Positions 1-8,323 of a stretch of DNA of 46,884 nucleotides are shown here, in pieces. Under the pieces are notes generated by a model. It was not told the DNA's origin, searched no databases, and saw only the letters and a program-made list of their open reading frames with translations. Numbering within the stretch: the first letter of the stretch is position 1; every line of letters begins with the position of its first letter. The position numbers and the translations under genes are program-made. The DNA is from Steroidobacteraceae bacterium. Lineage in GTDB: Bacteria; Pseudomonadota; Gammaproteobacteria; Steroidobacterales; Steroidobacteraceae. The stretch spans positions 1-46,884 of the forward strand of contig JALORP010000017.1 of the NCBI GenBank assembly GCA_025458865.1. The letters are read 5' to 3'.

Positions 1-153
1 GAAGGGGATGCGCAGGTAGGCGCGGTTCGCGCCGATGCGGTCCGACATGATCGCGGCCTGCTTGCGCTCGACCCACGTCAGGATCAGGCCGAAGGTCATC
101 AGAAGGCCCACGGAGAAGAGTACGAACGCGAGGTGCACGACGAAGTCCTGCAT
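1..153 (-). CDS. nuoH: NADH-quinone oxidoreductase subunit H, N-terminal fragment
   Basis: Reverse translation from the ATG at 151-153 gives about 51 residues: one hydrophobic helix followed by a VERKQAA..DRIGANRA segment. This matches the first transmembrane helix and the following quinone-site loop of NuoH (ND1), the subunit that joins the peripheral and membrane arms of complex I. The gene runs off the left edge, so most of it is missing. Its start overlaps the nuoG stop (TGATG), which supports both the start and membership of the same transcript. Position after nuoG is the standard order. Confidence 0.9.
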   Translation of the reverse strand, partial: MQDFVVHLAFVLFSVGLLMTFGLILTWVERKQAAIMSDRIGANRAYLRIPF

Positions 154-1577
154 CACGTCGCGTCCTCGCCGGCCAGCAGGCCGAAGAGCGCCTCGGCATC
201 GGCGACGCCGGCAGGGCGCGGGAAGCAGGCGGCAAAGGCGCTGACCACGCCCTCGAAGTTCGTATAGTGCCCGTCACGCTCGAGCTGGGTGCTGGCGGGC
301 AGCAAGACGTCTGCGCGGTCCGTGGCGGCATCGAAGAAGCTGCCGATGACGATCAGTTTCGCGCCCGCAGGCAGCAGCGCCGGGTCGAAGCCCTCGCCCC
401 AGCACAGCACGAGATCGGTGCCGGGCGCGAAGGACGGCGCCGCGTCGCCGAAGAGTTCGCGGGCGCGCCGGCTGTTCGGATTCTTGCCGGCCTTGATCAG
501 CAGCCCGTCCTCGAGCACCTCGCCCTCGCGAGGACGGTGGTCTGCCTTCACGAAGCAGGCGAGGCGCCCGCCGAGGTGGCGCGCGAAGGCCTCGAGCTCC
601 TCGTTCGAGCCCCAGCTCGACACCAGCGCCACGGGTCGCGTGGCGGTGGCAATGAGGCGCCGCGCCGCGGCGACGGCCTCGTCAATCTCCGCCGGGCGGC
701 CGCCGACCTTCGCCTGCGTGGTGCGCGGCCGCTCGAACAGGTCCGCGAGGTCGCGGCCCTTGTTGCAGATCCAGGGGCCGTTCACGGCCGGGTTCTCGAG
801 CGGCGTGACCCGGGCGATGCGGCTGTTCTCCTTCGTCGCGACCGACTTGAGCTTCCAGTCTTCGAGGCGGTGCCAGACGTTGATCGTGCAGCCGCGCTCG
901 CAGCCGGGGCAGACCGAGGGCGTCGGCTCCAGGTACCAGACGCGCGAGCGATACAGGAAGCGCCGCGACAGCAGGGCGCCGACCGGGCAGAGATCCACGA
1001 CGTTGTCCGAGTAGGGGTCGCCGCGGAAGGCGCCGTCGCTCGAGGGCTGGACCCGCGAGTGGTCGGCGCGGTGCTCGATGCCGAGGCCGTTCGAGCCCGA
1101 CACCTCCCGCGTGAAGCGCACGCATCGCGAGCAGAGGATGCAGCGCTCGTTGTCGAGCACGATGCGGTCGGACAGCTCGTTGAACTTGGTCGCCGGCACC
1201 TTGGCGTCCACCGACACCGACGGCTCGCCGTTATAGCGGTAGTGGTAGTCCTGCAGGGTGCACTCGCCGGCCTTGTCGCAGATGCCGCAGTCCACCGGGT
1301 GGTTGAGGAGCGTCAGCTGCAGGATGGCCTTGCGGTGGGCGACCACCTCGTCGGAATTCGTGAACACCTTCATGCCGGCCTTGACCGGCATGTTGCAGGC
1401 GATGTCCGTGCCCTTGCCCTCGACCTCGACCATGCAGATGCGGCAGTTGCCCGGCACCGACAGCGCCGGGTGCCAGCAGAAGTGCGGGATCTCGACGCCG
1501 GCGGCGCGCGCCGCCTGCATCACCGTCTGGTCTTCGGCGGCCTCCACCGGCCGGCCGTCTATGTAGATGGTCGGCAT
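153..1577 (-). CDS. nuoG: NADH-quinone oxidoreductase subunit G, short form
   Basis: Fe-S subunit of the complex I peripheral arm. The 474-residue product has an N-terminal 2Fe-2S ferredoxin domain (C34, C45, C48, C61), a His/Cys 4Fe-4S site (H93, C97, C100, C106), a second 4Fe-4S site (C146, C149, C152, C196) and a CPGCERGC...C set (C223, C226, C230, C271) of the N7 type. After this only about 200 residues of molybdopterin-oxidoreductase-like fold remain, ending in a LLPASTQLERDGHYTN-type segment. NuoG proteins are usually about 680 to 910 residues, so the C-terminal domain is strongly reduced. The stop is clean and nuoH follows by overlap, so this looks like a compact natural form, not a frameshift. 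Its start overlaps the end of nuoF by 19 bp. Confidence 0.93.
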   Translation of the reverse strand: MPTIYIDGRPVEAAEDQTVMQAARAAGVEIPHFCWHPALSVPGNCRICMVEVEGKGTDIACNMPVKAGMKVFTNSDEVVAHRKAILQLTLLNHPVDCGICDKAGECTLQDYHYRYNGEPSVSVDAKVPATKFNELSDRIVLDNERCILCSRCVRFTREVSGSNGLGIEHRADHSRVQPSSDGAFRGDPYSDNVVDLCPVGALLSRRFLYRSRVWYLEPTPSVCPGCERGCTINVWHRLEDWKLKSVATKENSRIARVTPLENPAVNGPWICNKGRDLADLFERPRTTQAKVGGRPAEIDEAVAAARRLIATATRPVALVSSWGSNEELEAFARHLGGRLACFVKADHRPREGEVLEDGLLIKAGKNPNSRRARELFGDAAPSFAPGTDLVLCWGEGFDPALLPAGAKLIVIGSFFDAATDRADVLLPASTQLERDGHYTNFEGVVSAFAACFPRPAGVADAEALFGLLAGEDAT

Positions 1578-2881
1578 TCGAGGTTACCGTCGTACTTCGA
1601 GCGCTTGTGCTCGACGCACCAGTCGAACTCGTCGCGGAAGCGGTCGAGCATCGCCACCGTCGCGTAGCCGGCGGCGTCGCCGAGGCCGCAGATGGTCGTC
1701 CCGTCGTTGGCCTTGGAGATCCGGTACATCAGGTCGATGTCCTCGGGCCGGCCCTTGCCGGCGAGGATCCGGTCCACGATGCGGTGCAGCCAGCCCATGC
1801 CCTCGCGGCAGGGCGTGCACTGGCCGCAGGACTCGTGGTGGTAGAAGCGCAGCATCACGCGCAGCAGGCTCACCATGCAGGTGCCCTCGGCGATCACGAT
1901 CATGCCGCCGGAGCCCAGCGAGCTGCCGGCCTGCCACAGCGCGTCGTGGTCGAGGATCATGGTCTCGACGTCGTGCGGCGTGAGCACCTTCGCGTCGCGC
2001 CCCGTCAGCACCTGCGAGGAGATGCCGCCGGGGATCACGGCCTTGAGCTCGCGATCGCAGCTCACGCCGCCGCACTCGTCGTGCAGGAACTTCGCCCAGG
2101 AGTAGCCGAGTTCCACCTCGTAGACGCCGGGCCGCGCGATGTGCCCCGACACCGAGATCAGCCGCGTGCCCGGGCTCTTCGGTGTGCCGATCTGCCGGAA
2201 GGCCGCCGCGCCGTGGCCGATGATCCAGGCGAGGTTCGAGAGCGTCTCGACGTTGTTCACCACCGTCGGTCGCTGGAACAGGCCCTTCACGGTGAGCCGC
2301 GGCGGGCGGTTGCGCGGGTAGCCCCGGCTGCCCTCGATGGATGCGAGCAGGGAGGACGCCTCGCCGCAGACGTACGCGCCGGCGCCGCGGAACACGAAGA
2401 TGTCGCAGGAGAAGCCTGTGCCGAGGATGTTCTCGCCGAAGTAGCCGGCGGCGTAGGCCTCCTCGATCGCCGCGCTGACCCGCCGCCAGGGCAGGTCGAA
2501 CTCGCCGCGGATGTAGATGAAGCTGTGGCGCACGCCGAGCGCGTAGGAGGCGATCAGCATGGACTCGAGCAGGGTGTGCGGCGAATGCTCGAGCACCCAG
2601 CGGTCCTTGAAGGTGCCGGGCTCGCCCTCGTCGGCGTTCGCGACCAGGTAGTGCGGCTGGCCGTCGTGCGGGTCTATGACCTGCCACTTCCGGCCGGCCG
2701 GGAAGGCGGCGCCGCCGCGGCCCTGCAGGCCGGAGTCCACGATCTCCTGCGTCACCTCGCCGGGCTTCATGCCGCGCAGGGCCTTGGCGAGCGCCTGGTA
2801 GCCGCCGCGCGCGAGGTAGGCCTCGAGCGTGTGCGAGGTCGGCGTGACCTCGAAGTCCATGAGCACCTTGCGCCCGGTCAT
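1559..2881 (-). CDS. nuoF: NADH-quinone oxidoreductase subunit F (NADH/FMN-binding)
   Basis: The 440-residue flavoprotein oxidises NADH and passes electrons through FMN to the first 4Fe-4S cluster. Visible motifs are the glycine-rich GRGGAAFPAGRKW nucleotide/FMN loop, the NADEGEPGTFKDR motif, and the C-terminal cluster cysteines in SCGQCTPCREG. The start at 2881 (MTGRKVLMDF) was chosen because it overlaps the nuoE stop as ATGA. A longer upstream reading frame exists but lies inside nuoE. Length is normal for the family. Confidence 0.97.
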   Translation of the reverse strand: MTGRKVLMDFEVTPTSHTLEAYLARGGYQALAKALRGMKPGEVTQEIVDSGLQGRGGAAFPAGRKWQVIDPHDGQPHYLVANADEGEPGTFKDRWVLEHSPHTLLESMLIASYALGVRHSFIYIRGEFDLPWRRVSAAIEEAYAAGYFGENILGTGFSCDIFVFRGAGAYVCGEASSLLASIEGSRGYPRNRPPRLTVKGLFQRPTVVNNVETLSNLAWIIGHGAAAFRQIGTPKSPGTRLISVSGHIARPGVYEVELGYSWAKFLHDECGGVSCDRELKAVIPGGISSQVLTGRDAKVLTPHDVETMILDHDALWQAGSSLGSGGMIVIAEGTCMVSLLRVMLRFYHHESCGQCTPCREGMGWLHRIVDRILAGKGRPEDIDLMYRISKANDGTTICGLGDAAGYATVAMLDRFRDEFDWCVEHKRSKYDGNLECRPST

Positions 2882-3348
2882 GGCTTTCCGAGCTCCTCGA
2901 GCAGGACGTCGAGCAGCGGTTCGCTCTGCAGTTCGTAGTAGCGCTCGTTGACCATCAGCACCGGGGCGGTGCCGCAGGAGCCGAGGCACTCGACGCGCGA
3001 GAGGGTGAAGCGGCCGTCGGGCGTCGTCTGGCCCGGCGCGATGCCGAGGCGCGACTGCAGCCGGTCGAGCAGCCGCTCGGCGCCGTGCATGGAGCAGGAC
3101 ACGTTGTGGCAGACCTGCAGGTGGAAGCGCCCGATCGGCGCGCGCCGCAGCATGCCGTAGAAGGAGAGCACCTCCTCGACCTGGATGCGCGGGACGCCGA
3201 GGTACTCGACGAGGCCGTCGATGTCCTCGTCGGCGACGTAGCCGCGGTCTTCCTGGATGCGCTTGAGGCAGGGCAGCACCAGCACGCCGTTCTCGCCGGG
3301 CGGCAGGCGCTTCTTCATGGCCTCGAATTCGGGGATCAGGTGCCTCAC
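2878..3348 (-). CDS. nuoE: NADH-quinone oxidoreductase subunit E
   Basis: The 156-residue thioredoxin-fold 2Fe-2S subunit of the NADH dehydrogenase module. The four cluster cysteines lie in VCHNVSC (C-x4-C) and ECLGSCGTAP (C-x3-C). A helical N-terminal region with VLPCLKRIQEDRGYV and EVLSFYGML motifs is typical. A GTG start at 3348 is preferred because it forms a GTGA overlap with the nuoD stop. An internal ATG (MKKRLPP) about ten codons later is the alternative. NuoE partners NuoF, encoded next by ATGA overlap. Confidence 0.95.
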   Translation of the reverse strand: MRHLIPEFEAMKKRLPPGENGVLVLPCLKRIQEDRGYVADEDIDGLVEYLGVPRIQVEEVLSFYGMLRRAPIGRFHLQVCHNVSCSMHGAERLLDRLQSRLGIAPGQTTPDGRFTLSRVECLGSCGTAPVLMVNERYYELQSEPLLDVLLEELGKP

Positions 3349-4571
3349 CGGTCGCACTCCCCGCCGATCATGTTGACCGAGCCGAAGGTGGGAATGACGT
3401 CGGCGAGCTGGTAGCCCTCGAGCAGGCGGTGCAGGCCGCCCATGTGCACGAAGCTCGGGCTCCTGACGTGCACCTTCCAGGGCGTGCCGCCGCCGGTGCT
3501 GACCAGGTAGAAGCCGAGCTCGCCGTTCGCGGCCTCGTGCGCGACGTAGATGTCGCCGGCCGGGACCTGCGGGCCCTCCATGACCAGCTTGAAGTGCACG
3601 ATCAGCGACTCGATCTCCGTGTAGACCCGCTGCTTGTCGGGCAGCGTGCAGCGGTTGTCGTCCACGTTGAGCGGGCCGGGCGTGGCCTTCAACAGGTCGA
3701 TCAGCTGGCGGATCATGTGCGCGGACTCGTCCATCTCCCGCATGCGCACGTAGTAGCGGTCGTAGTTGTCGCCCTTGGTGCCGACCGGCACGTCGAACTC
3801 GAGCTCGCCGTAGGCCAGGTAGGGCGTGTCCTTGCGCAGGTCGCGCGGCGCGCCGGTGGAGCGCAGGATCGGACCGGTGAAGCCCCAGTGCAGTGCCTCC
3901 GCGGTCGTCAGGACGCCGACGTCGCGCGTGCGGTCGATGAAGATGCGGTTGCGGTCCATGAGCTTGTGGACGCGGCCGGTGAAGTCCTCGTACTGCTCGA
4001 GGATCACCTCGAGGCGCTCGAGCCAGCCCTCCGGAACGTCGCGGACCACGCCGCCGATGCGGCCGAAGGTGTAGGTGACGCGCGCGCCGGTGATGTCGGC
4101 AAGGTGCTCGTAGACGTAGTCGCGGATGGTGACGAGGTAGAGGAAAGCCGTCATCGCCCCGAGCTCCATGAGCGAGGCCGCGATGCAGGTCAGGTGGTCG
4201 GCGATGCGCGAGTACTCGGCGAGCAGCGTTCGCAGGTAGCGGCAGCGGGGCGTGATCTCGACGCCCATCAGCCGCTCGACCGCGTCGCAGTAGGCGAAGT
4301 CGTTGATCAGCGCCGAACAGTAGTTGAGCCGGTTCACGTACGGCGTCAGGTTGTGCCAGGTGTGCGACTCGCACTCCTTCTCGAAGCCGCGGTGCAGGTA
4401 GCCGCAGTGCACGTCCGCGCGCCGCACCCGCTCTCCGTCGAGCTCGGCAATCACCTGGATCGTGCCGTGGGTGGCCGGGTGCGAGGGCCCGAGGTTGACG
4501 ACCGTCGTGCCTTCCTCCGGGTTCGGCTCGAAGGCGGCGCGCACGGGGCTCGGCAGCCGGGGCCTGTCCAC
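3345..4571 (-). CDS. nuoD: NADH-quinone oxidoreductase subunit D
   Basis: The 408-residue 49-kDa subunit forms part of the quinone-binding pocket with NuoB. It shows the family hallmark LGPSHPATHGTIQV near the N terminus, an ECESHTWHNLTPYVNRLNY segment, and a DVGVLTTAEALHWGFTGP segment. A GTG at 4571, two bases after the nuoC stop, gives the usual family length. The open frame extends upstream into nuoC but without NuoD similarity. It is separate from NuoC, unlike the fused NuoCD of enterobacteria. Confidence 0.96.
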   Translation of the reverse strand: MDRPRLPSPVRAAFEPNPEEGTTVVNLGPSHPATHGTIQVIAELDGERVRRADVHCGYLHRGFEKECESHTWHNLTPYVNRLNYCSALINDFAYCDAVERLMGVEITPRCRYLRTLLAEYSRIADHLTCIAASLMELGAMTAFLYLVTIRDYVYEHLADITGARVTYTFGRIGGVVRDVPEGWLERLEVILEQYEDFTGRVHKLMDRNRIFIDRTRDVGVLTTAEALHWGFTGPILRSTGAPRDLRKDTPYLAYGELEFDVPVGTKGDNYDRYYVRMREMDESAHMIRQLIDLLKATPGPLNVDDNRCTLPDKQRVYTEIESLIVHFKLVMEGPQVPAGDIYVAHEAANGELGFYLVSTGGGTPWKVHVRSPSFVHMGGLHRLLEGYQLADVIPTFGSVNMIGGECDR

Positions 4572-4573
4572 GC

Positions 4574-5050
4574 TCAGGGCTCCCGGAGTTCGATCAGGGG
4601 CTGCTCCCGGTCCTTGGGGTAGTCCTTGCGAAGCGGGTGCCCCACGAATCCCTCGTAGAGCAGGATGGGCCGCAGGTCCGCGTTGCCGCGGAAGCGGATG
4701 CCGTACATGTCGTGGCACTCCCGCTCGGCGTAGTGGGCGGACCCGTACAGGCCGACGAGCGAATCCACGACCGGCACGGACTCCGGCACGCGCGTGCGCA
4801 GCCTCACGCGTACGAAGTCGCGGGTCGAGTAGAAGTGCCAGACGACGTCGAAGCGCGGCGCGCGCTGCGGCCAGTCCACGGCGGTCACGTCGAGCAGGAC
4901 GTCGAAGCCGCAGGACTCCTTCAGGGCCTTCGCGGCCTCCAGCACGGCCGCCGGCTCGATCTCGACGACGAGCAGCCCGTGGGAGGGCGCGGCCGAGGTC
5001 GAAAGCGGCGCGAGCCGCCCGGCCACCGCGTCCAGGGCCGCCGCGCTCAA
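4574..5050 (-). CDS. nuoC: NADH-quinone oxidoreductase subunit C (TTG start)
   Basis: The 158-residue 30-kDa subunit of the peripheral arm. The diagnostic C-terminal block is present: [12 protein letters not shown], then [20 protein letters not shown]. There is no ATG or GTG at a sensible place. A TTG at 5050 overlaps the nuoB stop as TTGA, in keeping with the ATGA and GTGA overlaps of neighbouring genes, so it is chosen as the start. That makes translation probably coupled to nuoB. The N terminus is short but within the range of unfused NuoC proteins. Confidence 0.93.
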   Translation of the reverse strand: MSAAALDAVAGRLAPLSTSAAPSHGLLVVEIEPAAVLEAAKALKESCGFDVLLDVTAVDWPQRAPRFDVVWHFYSTRDFVRVRLRTRVPESVPVVDSLVGLYGSAHYAERECHDMYGIRFRGNADLRPILLYEGFVGHPLRKDYPKDREQPLIELREP

Positions 5051-5556
5051 GTCACGCTCTCCCGGCCGACCAGCGGGTGGTGCTGCCGCGCAATCTTGTC
5101 CTGAAGCTTCATGATGCCGTCGATGACCATCTCGGGTCGCGGCGGGCAGCCGGGGATGTAGACGTCCACCGGCACGATCCGGTCGATGCCGGCCACGGCC
5201 GCGTAGTTCTGGTAGAACCCGCCGCTCGTGGCGCACACGCCGAAGGCAATCACCCACTTGGGTTCGCACATCTGCTCGTACACCCGGCGCAGGATCGGCG
5301 CCTGCTTGTGCGTGACGGTGCCGACCACCATCAGAAGGTCCGACTGGCGCGGCGAGAAGCGCGGCAGCGCGGCGCCGAAGCGGTCCGTGTCGTAGGGCGT
5401 CGAACTCACCGCCATGAACTCCATGGCGCAGCAGGCCGTCACGAACGGGTAAGGGAAGATCGAGAACTTGCGCGCCCAGCCGACCAGCTCGTCCTTGCGG
5501 GTGGTGAGGTACTCGAGGGTGCCGTGCTTGCCGTGGGCCGGTGCCGTGGCGTTCAT
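5047..5556 (-). CDS. nuoB: NADH-quinone oxidoreductase subunit B
   Basis: The 169-residue subunit carries cluster N2, the last Fe-S centre before quinone. The cluster ligands are visible in [21 protein letters not shown] and [10 protein letters not shown]. The start (MNATAPAHG) at 5556 overlaps the nuoA stop as ATGA. An in-frame extension upstream runs through nuoA and is not part of the gene. Length and motif order are normal. Confidence 0.97.
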   Translation of the reverse strand: MNATAPAHGKHGTLEYLTTRKDELVGWARKFSIFPYPFVTACCAMEFMAVSSTPYDTDRFGAALPRFSPRQSDLLMVVGTVTHKQAPILRRVYEQMCEPKWVIAFGVCATSGGFYQNYAAVAGIDRIVPVDVYIPGCPPRPEMVIDGIMKLQDKIARQHHPLVGRESVT

Positions 5557-5918
5557 CGCGTGACGTCCTCGACCAGCCCGGACTTCCACACGTAGAGCAT
5601 GATGAGGACCAGAAGGCCGGTGAAGAACAGGTAGGTGCCGAGCAGCAGGTCCGTGAGCGGCTGGGCAGCCAGCGCCCAGAGGATCAGGAACACGGTCTCG
5701 AGGTCGAAGATGAGGAACGCGACGGCGAGCCCGTAGTACTTCACGCGCACCGTCCGGACGTTCACCGGATCCACGGGTACCGAGCCGCACTCGAAGGGCT
5801 CGAGCTTGGCGCCCCGCGGCACCGGCTTCGGCCCCAGCAGGCGATTGAGCACCAGCGTCGTCCCCACGAAACCCAGGATCGCCATCAGGTACAGCAGGAA
5901 GGCGAGGTAGGGATTCAT
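5553..5918 (-). CDS. nuoA: NADH-quinone oxidoreductase subunit A
   Basis: The 121-residue membrane subunit (ND3) has three predicted helices. The conserved loop motif [10 protein letters not shown] (usually FECG) and the following helix containing [12 protein letters not shown], with its conserved acidic residues, are clear. It is the first gene of the nuo operon. The ATG at 5918 gives a typical N terminus, [11 protein letters not shown]. Promoters for this operon should lie in the 135 bp before the divergent gene at 6054. Confidence 0.96.
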   Translation of the reverse strand: MNPYLAFLLYLMAILGFVGTTLVLNRLLGPKPVPRGAKLEPFECGSVPVDPVNVRTVRVKYYGLAVAFLIFDLETVFLILWALAAQPLTDLLLGTYLFFTGLLVLIMLYVWKSGLVEDVTR

Positions 5919-6053
5919 CGCGGGGAGGGCATGCCTCTCAGGAGCTCTTTCGTGTCCTGTACAGGTACCGGGGATGGCCCCGAGGGTCATCCGTAAATGG
6001 CGCAGGTTGCGAACGGCTTGCGGAGCGGTTACGGCGGCGGGCAGGATTGCCGA
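5919..6053. promoter_or_regulatory. Divergent intergenic region between nuoA and terB-like gene
   Basis: This 135-bp gap must hold the promoter for the nuo operon (minus strand) and probably that of the plus-strand TerB-like gene. The most distinct element is a perfect 10-bp palindrome, CCTGTACAGG, at 5956-5965, placed about 40 bp before nuoA. It could be an operator or chance. I could not assign convincing -35/-10 boxes. Confidence 0.35.
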
Positions 6054-6545
6054 ATGCTCAATTCAATCAAGGCGTTCTTCGAGGAGCGGATCGCGCGGCG
6101 GCCGGACGATTCCGTGCAGTCCGCCGGCCACAAGGCGCGTGTGGCGGCGGCCGCCCTGCTGGTCGAGGTGGTCAAGGCGGACATGGACATCGGGCCGGAT
6201 GAAAAGGCGGCCGTCCTGGCCGCGGCGCAGCGCAAGTTCGGCCTGGAGCCCGGAGAGGCCGAGGCGCTCATCGCGCTCGCGGAGGAGGAGTCCCGCGAGG
6301 CCGTCGACTTCTACCAGTTCACCTCCGCGATCAACCAGGCCTTCAGCCCGGAGCAGAAACAGCGCCTGGTCGAGGAACTCTGGCGGGTGGCGCTGGCCGA
6401 CGAGGTGATCCACCGGCACGAGGAATACGTCATCCGCAAGGTCGCGGACCTGATCCACGTGTCGCACTCGGCCTTCATCGCGGCGAAGCTGCGTGTGGTG
6501 GACGAGCGCGCCGATGCGGGGCGGGGGCGCGCAGGCGAGCCGTGA
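6054..6545 (+). CDS. TerB-like tellurite-resistance family protein
   Basis: The 163-residue, mostly helical and acidic protein matches the TerB/COG4103 type, a seven-helix fold that binds metal through acidic residues. Supporting pattern: AAALLVEVVKADMDIGPDEKAAVLAAAQRKFGL (the MxxAAGxxxxxE-like first half), then VEELWRVALADEVIHRHEEYVIRKVADLIHVS, a second copy of the same helical motif. The start at 6054 (MLNSIKAFFEERI) is typical of this family. No signal peptide or membrane helix is seen. Its role in this lineage is unknown; similar genes are usually single and not linked to tellurite resistance. Confidence 0.8.
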   Translation: MLNSIKAFFEERIARRPDDSVQSAGHKARVAAAALLVEVVKADMDIGPDEKAAVLAAAQRKFGLEPGEAEALIALAEEESREAVDFYQFTSAINQAFSPEQKQRLVEELWRVALADEVIHRHEEYVIRKVADLIHVSHSAFIAAKLRVVDERADAGRGRAGEP

Positions 6546-6561
6546 CGCGCCTGGCGGGGCG

Positions 6562-7122
6562 TCAGTGGCCTGCCTCGAGGTCCTTGTAGCGCTTCCAGGT
6601 CGCGAGCGTCTCCGGCCAGTCGGCCGGCCGCTGGTCGCCGTAGGCGCGCTGGCGGAGCGTGCTCGTCATGGTGTCGATGTACTGCGTGGCCGGGGTGTAA
6701 TAGAAAAACGCCAGGCTGCGCTTCGCAAAGCGCCAGCGCCCGTCCTCTCGGCGGTACTCGTCGAAATAGCGGATCGCGGCGAGCATGGCTTCACCGTTTC
6801 GCATCACCTCGGCGTGCGAGGCGATGACGCCGGTGGCCACGTCGGGGTCGCGGTCGTCGAGCGCGATCGCGTGGTCGTGGGTGTAGTGGAAGGTCGGGCC
6901 CAGCGCGGCGAACCGGCCCTTGTAGAGCTCGATGATCGCCTCGCGCCCCCGCGCGTCCATGATGCCGTCCTGGGACTCCAGCACGGCGTCCGCGCAGAAG
7001 ATCTCCGCGACGCCGTCGAGGTCGCGGTTGTCGATCACGTAGCCGTAGCGGCCGACCAGCTCGCGGATGGCCTCGCGGTCCTCGAGACGGCGGATGCGGG
7101 TGGCGAGGTCTGGATGGCTCAT
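6562..7122 (-). CDS. SnoaL/NTF2-like fold protein
   Basis: The 186-residue protein has the SnoaL_4-type NTF2-like signature: IRRLEDREAIRELVGRYGYVIDNRDLDGVAEIF near the N terminus, then DARGREAIIELYKGRF, a HYTHDH block and an aromatic C-terminal strand. The family forms cone-shaped dimers with a hydrophobic pocket and includes hydroxysteroid-type isomerases, dehydratases and binding proteins. The substrate cannot be told from sequence. Start at 7122 (MSHPDLA) was taken because upstream sequence is low-complexity and lacks family similarity. It stands alone; the 171 bp up to the next gene show no recognisable element. Confidence 0.8.
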   Translation of the reverse strand: MSHPDLATRIRRLEDREAIRELVGRYGYVIDNRDLDGVAEIFCADAVLESQDGIMDARGREAIIELYKGRFAALGPTFHYTHDHAIALDDRDPDVATGVIASHAEVMRNGEAMLAAIRYFDEYRREDGRWRFAKRSLAFFYYTPATQYIDTMTSTLRQRAYGDQRPADWPETLATWKRYKDLEAGH

Positions 7123-7293
7123 GGGCTCGGTTCCTGTGCTGCTGGGCTGCGAGGCCGGATGATCGCAGCTTGGCGCGGCTCCCGTCACGCCCGCCGCGGC
7201 CCTGGGCCAGGGACAGGCGCGAGCGGCGGGCAAACGTCGCCATCGCCGCGCCCGCCGACCGGGGCGACGAAACGGCCCCGTCCGCGCGGGTGG

Positions 7294-7572
7294 TCAGCTG
7301 GCGGCGGTCTCGTACAGCGACGGCGTGATCCGGGCGCGGGCGAGGTACTCGCGCACGTGCTTCACGCCCGAGCGGTCGAGCGTGTTGCTGTGGTGCGGCC
7401 GGTGCAGGATGCCCTCGACGCCGTTCAGCGTCACCCGGATGCGGGCGCCCGACAGCTGCTCGACGTTCGCGCCGACGTGGTGCAGCAGCGACTCGACTTC
7501 GCGCCAGTGGATGTTGCCGCTGATCGGGTCGTGGAACAGGGTTCGGATCAGGCTTTCGTGCTTGTGGCTCAT
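7294..7572 (-). CDS. Solitary HicA-like protein
   Basis: The 92-residue protein matches the HicA mRNA-interferase fold in a variant form: N-terminal FHDPISGNIHWREVESLL helix, GARIRVTLNG strands and the ILHRPHHSN... LDRSGVKHVREYL C-terminal part. The catalytic His that canonical HicA carries after a Gly-Ser (GSHH/GSHR) is replaced by Ala-Arg (SGARIRV), as in a divergent subfamily. No HicB-like antitoxin gene lies next to it: the 184 bp upstream and 171 bp downstream hold no plausible gene. It may be a decayed, domesticated or unpaired member. Confidence 0.7.
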   Translation of the reverse strand: MSHKHESLIRTLFHDPISGNIHWREVESLLHHVGANVEQLSGARIRVTLNGVEGILHRPHHSNTLDRSGVKHVREYLARARITPSLYETAAS

Positions 7573-7756
7573 GGTCACGCGCTCCCCCGGCCGCGCGACC
7601 CGGCCGGATTCCGGCTCGAGCGCCATTCTCCCGCCATGAGCCGGCCGCGCCAGCGGGACTTGCCGAAGGCTCCCGCCCGGGCGGTACCCCGGAACGCCGC
7701 CGCGCGGGCGCAGGCGGGTGCCTTGCGGTGGCCGCAGGCATCCGCCGGCCGCCGGG

Positions 7757-8323
7757 TCATTCCCAGCGCTGCGGCACCAGCTGGATCTGCGAGGTGTCGT
7801 AGCCCTGCTCGCCGAGGAACGCGACGATCTCGCGATACTCGGCCTCCGGGATCGTCGGCTGGCGCGCCATGATCCAGACGTAGTCGCGCTGGTTGCGGCC
7901 GATCACGGTGTGCGAGTACGCCTCGTCCAGCCAGACGATGCGGTAGTCGGCCTTGACCGGCCAGACGAACCGCATGCCCCACACGGCGTTGCTGCCATCG
8001 TCCTCGACGAAGCCGCGCGGGGTGTAGGTCTTCTGCTCGCCGTCGAACCCGTCCTTGCGGAACGTGAAAGTCGTCGCGATCGTGCCGTCGTCGTCCATGT
8101 GGTAGGTCTCGACCGCGTTGTGCGCGCCCTTTTCGATGAAGGTCGGGATGTTGGCGATCACGTACCAGTCGCCCATGAAGCGGTCGAGATCGACGTGCCC
8201 GACCGTCTGGATCGGCTCGCGCGCGGGCCCGCCGGCGCAGCCCGCCAGCCCGACGAGGACCATCGCCGCCAATCCTGCCTTCAACGAGCCGCCCGGCCGG
8301 CCCGCGTGGATCGCCGCGTTCAT
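7757..8323 (-). CDS. blc: Outer-membrane lipoprotein, bacterial lipocalin (Blc-like)
   Basis: The 188-residue lipoprotein has an N-terminal signal with lipobox LAGCAG, then the lipocalin first signature FMGDWYVIANIPTFIEKG. Further strands contain WGMRFVWPVKADYRIVWLDEAYSHTVIGRNQRDYVWIMARQP, all typical of Blc. The family binds fatty acids or lysophospholipids and acts in membrane maintenance. The start at 8323 overlaps the stop of the upstream DUF6134 gene as ATGA. It is the last gene of the DUF2878-DUF1295-DUF6134-lipocalin operon. Confidence 0.92.
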   Translation of the reverse strand: MNAAIHAGRPGGSLKAGLAAMVLVGLAGCAGGPAREPIQTVGHVDLDRFMGDWYVIANIPTFIEKGAHNAVETYHMDDDGTIATTFTFRKDGFDGEQKTYTPRGFVEDDGSNAVWGMRFVWPVKADYRIVWLDEAYSHTVIGRNQRDYVWIMARQPTIPEAEYREIVAFLGEQGYDTSQIQLVPQRWE

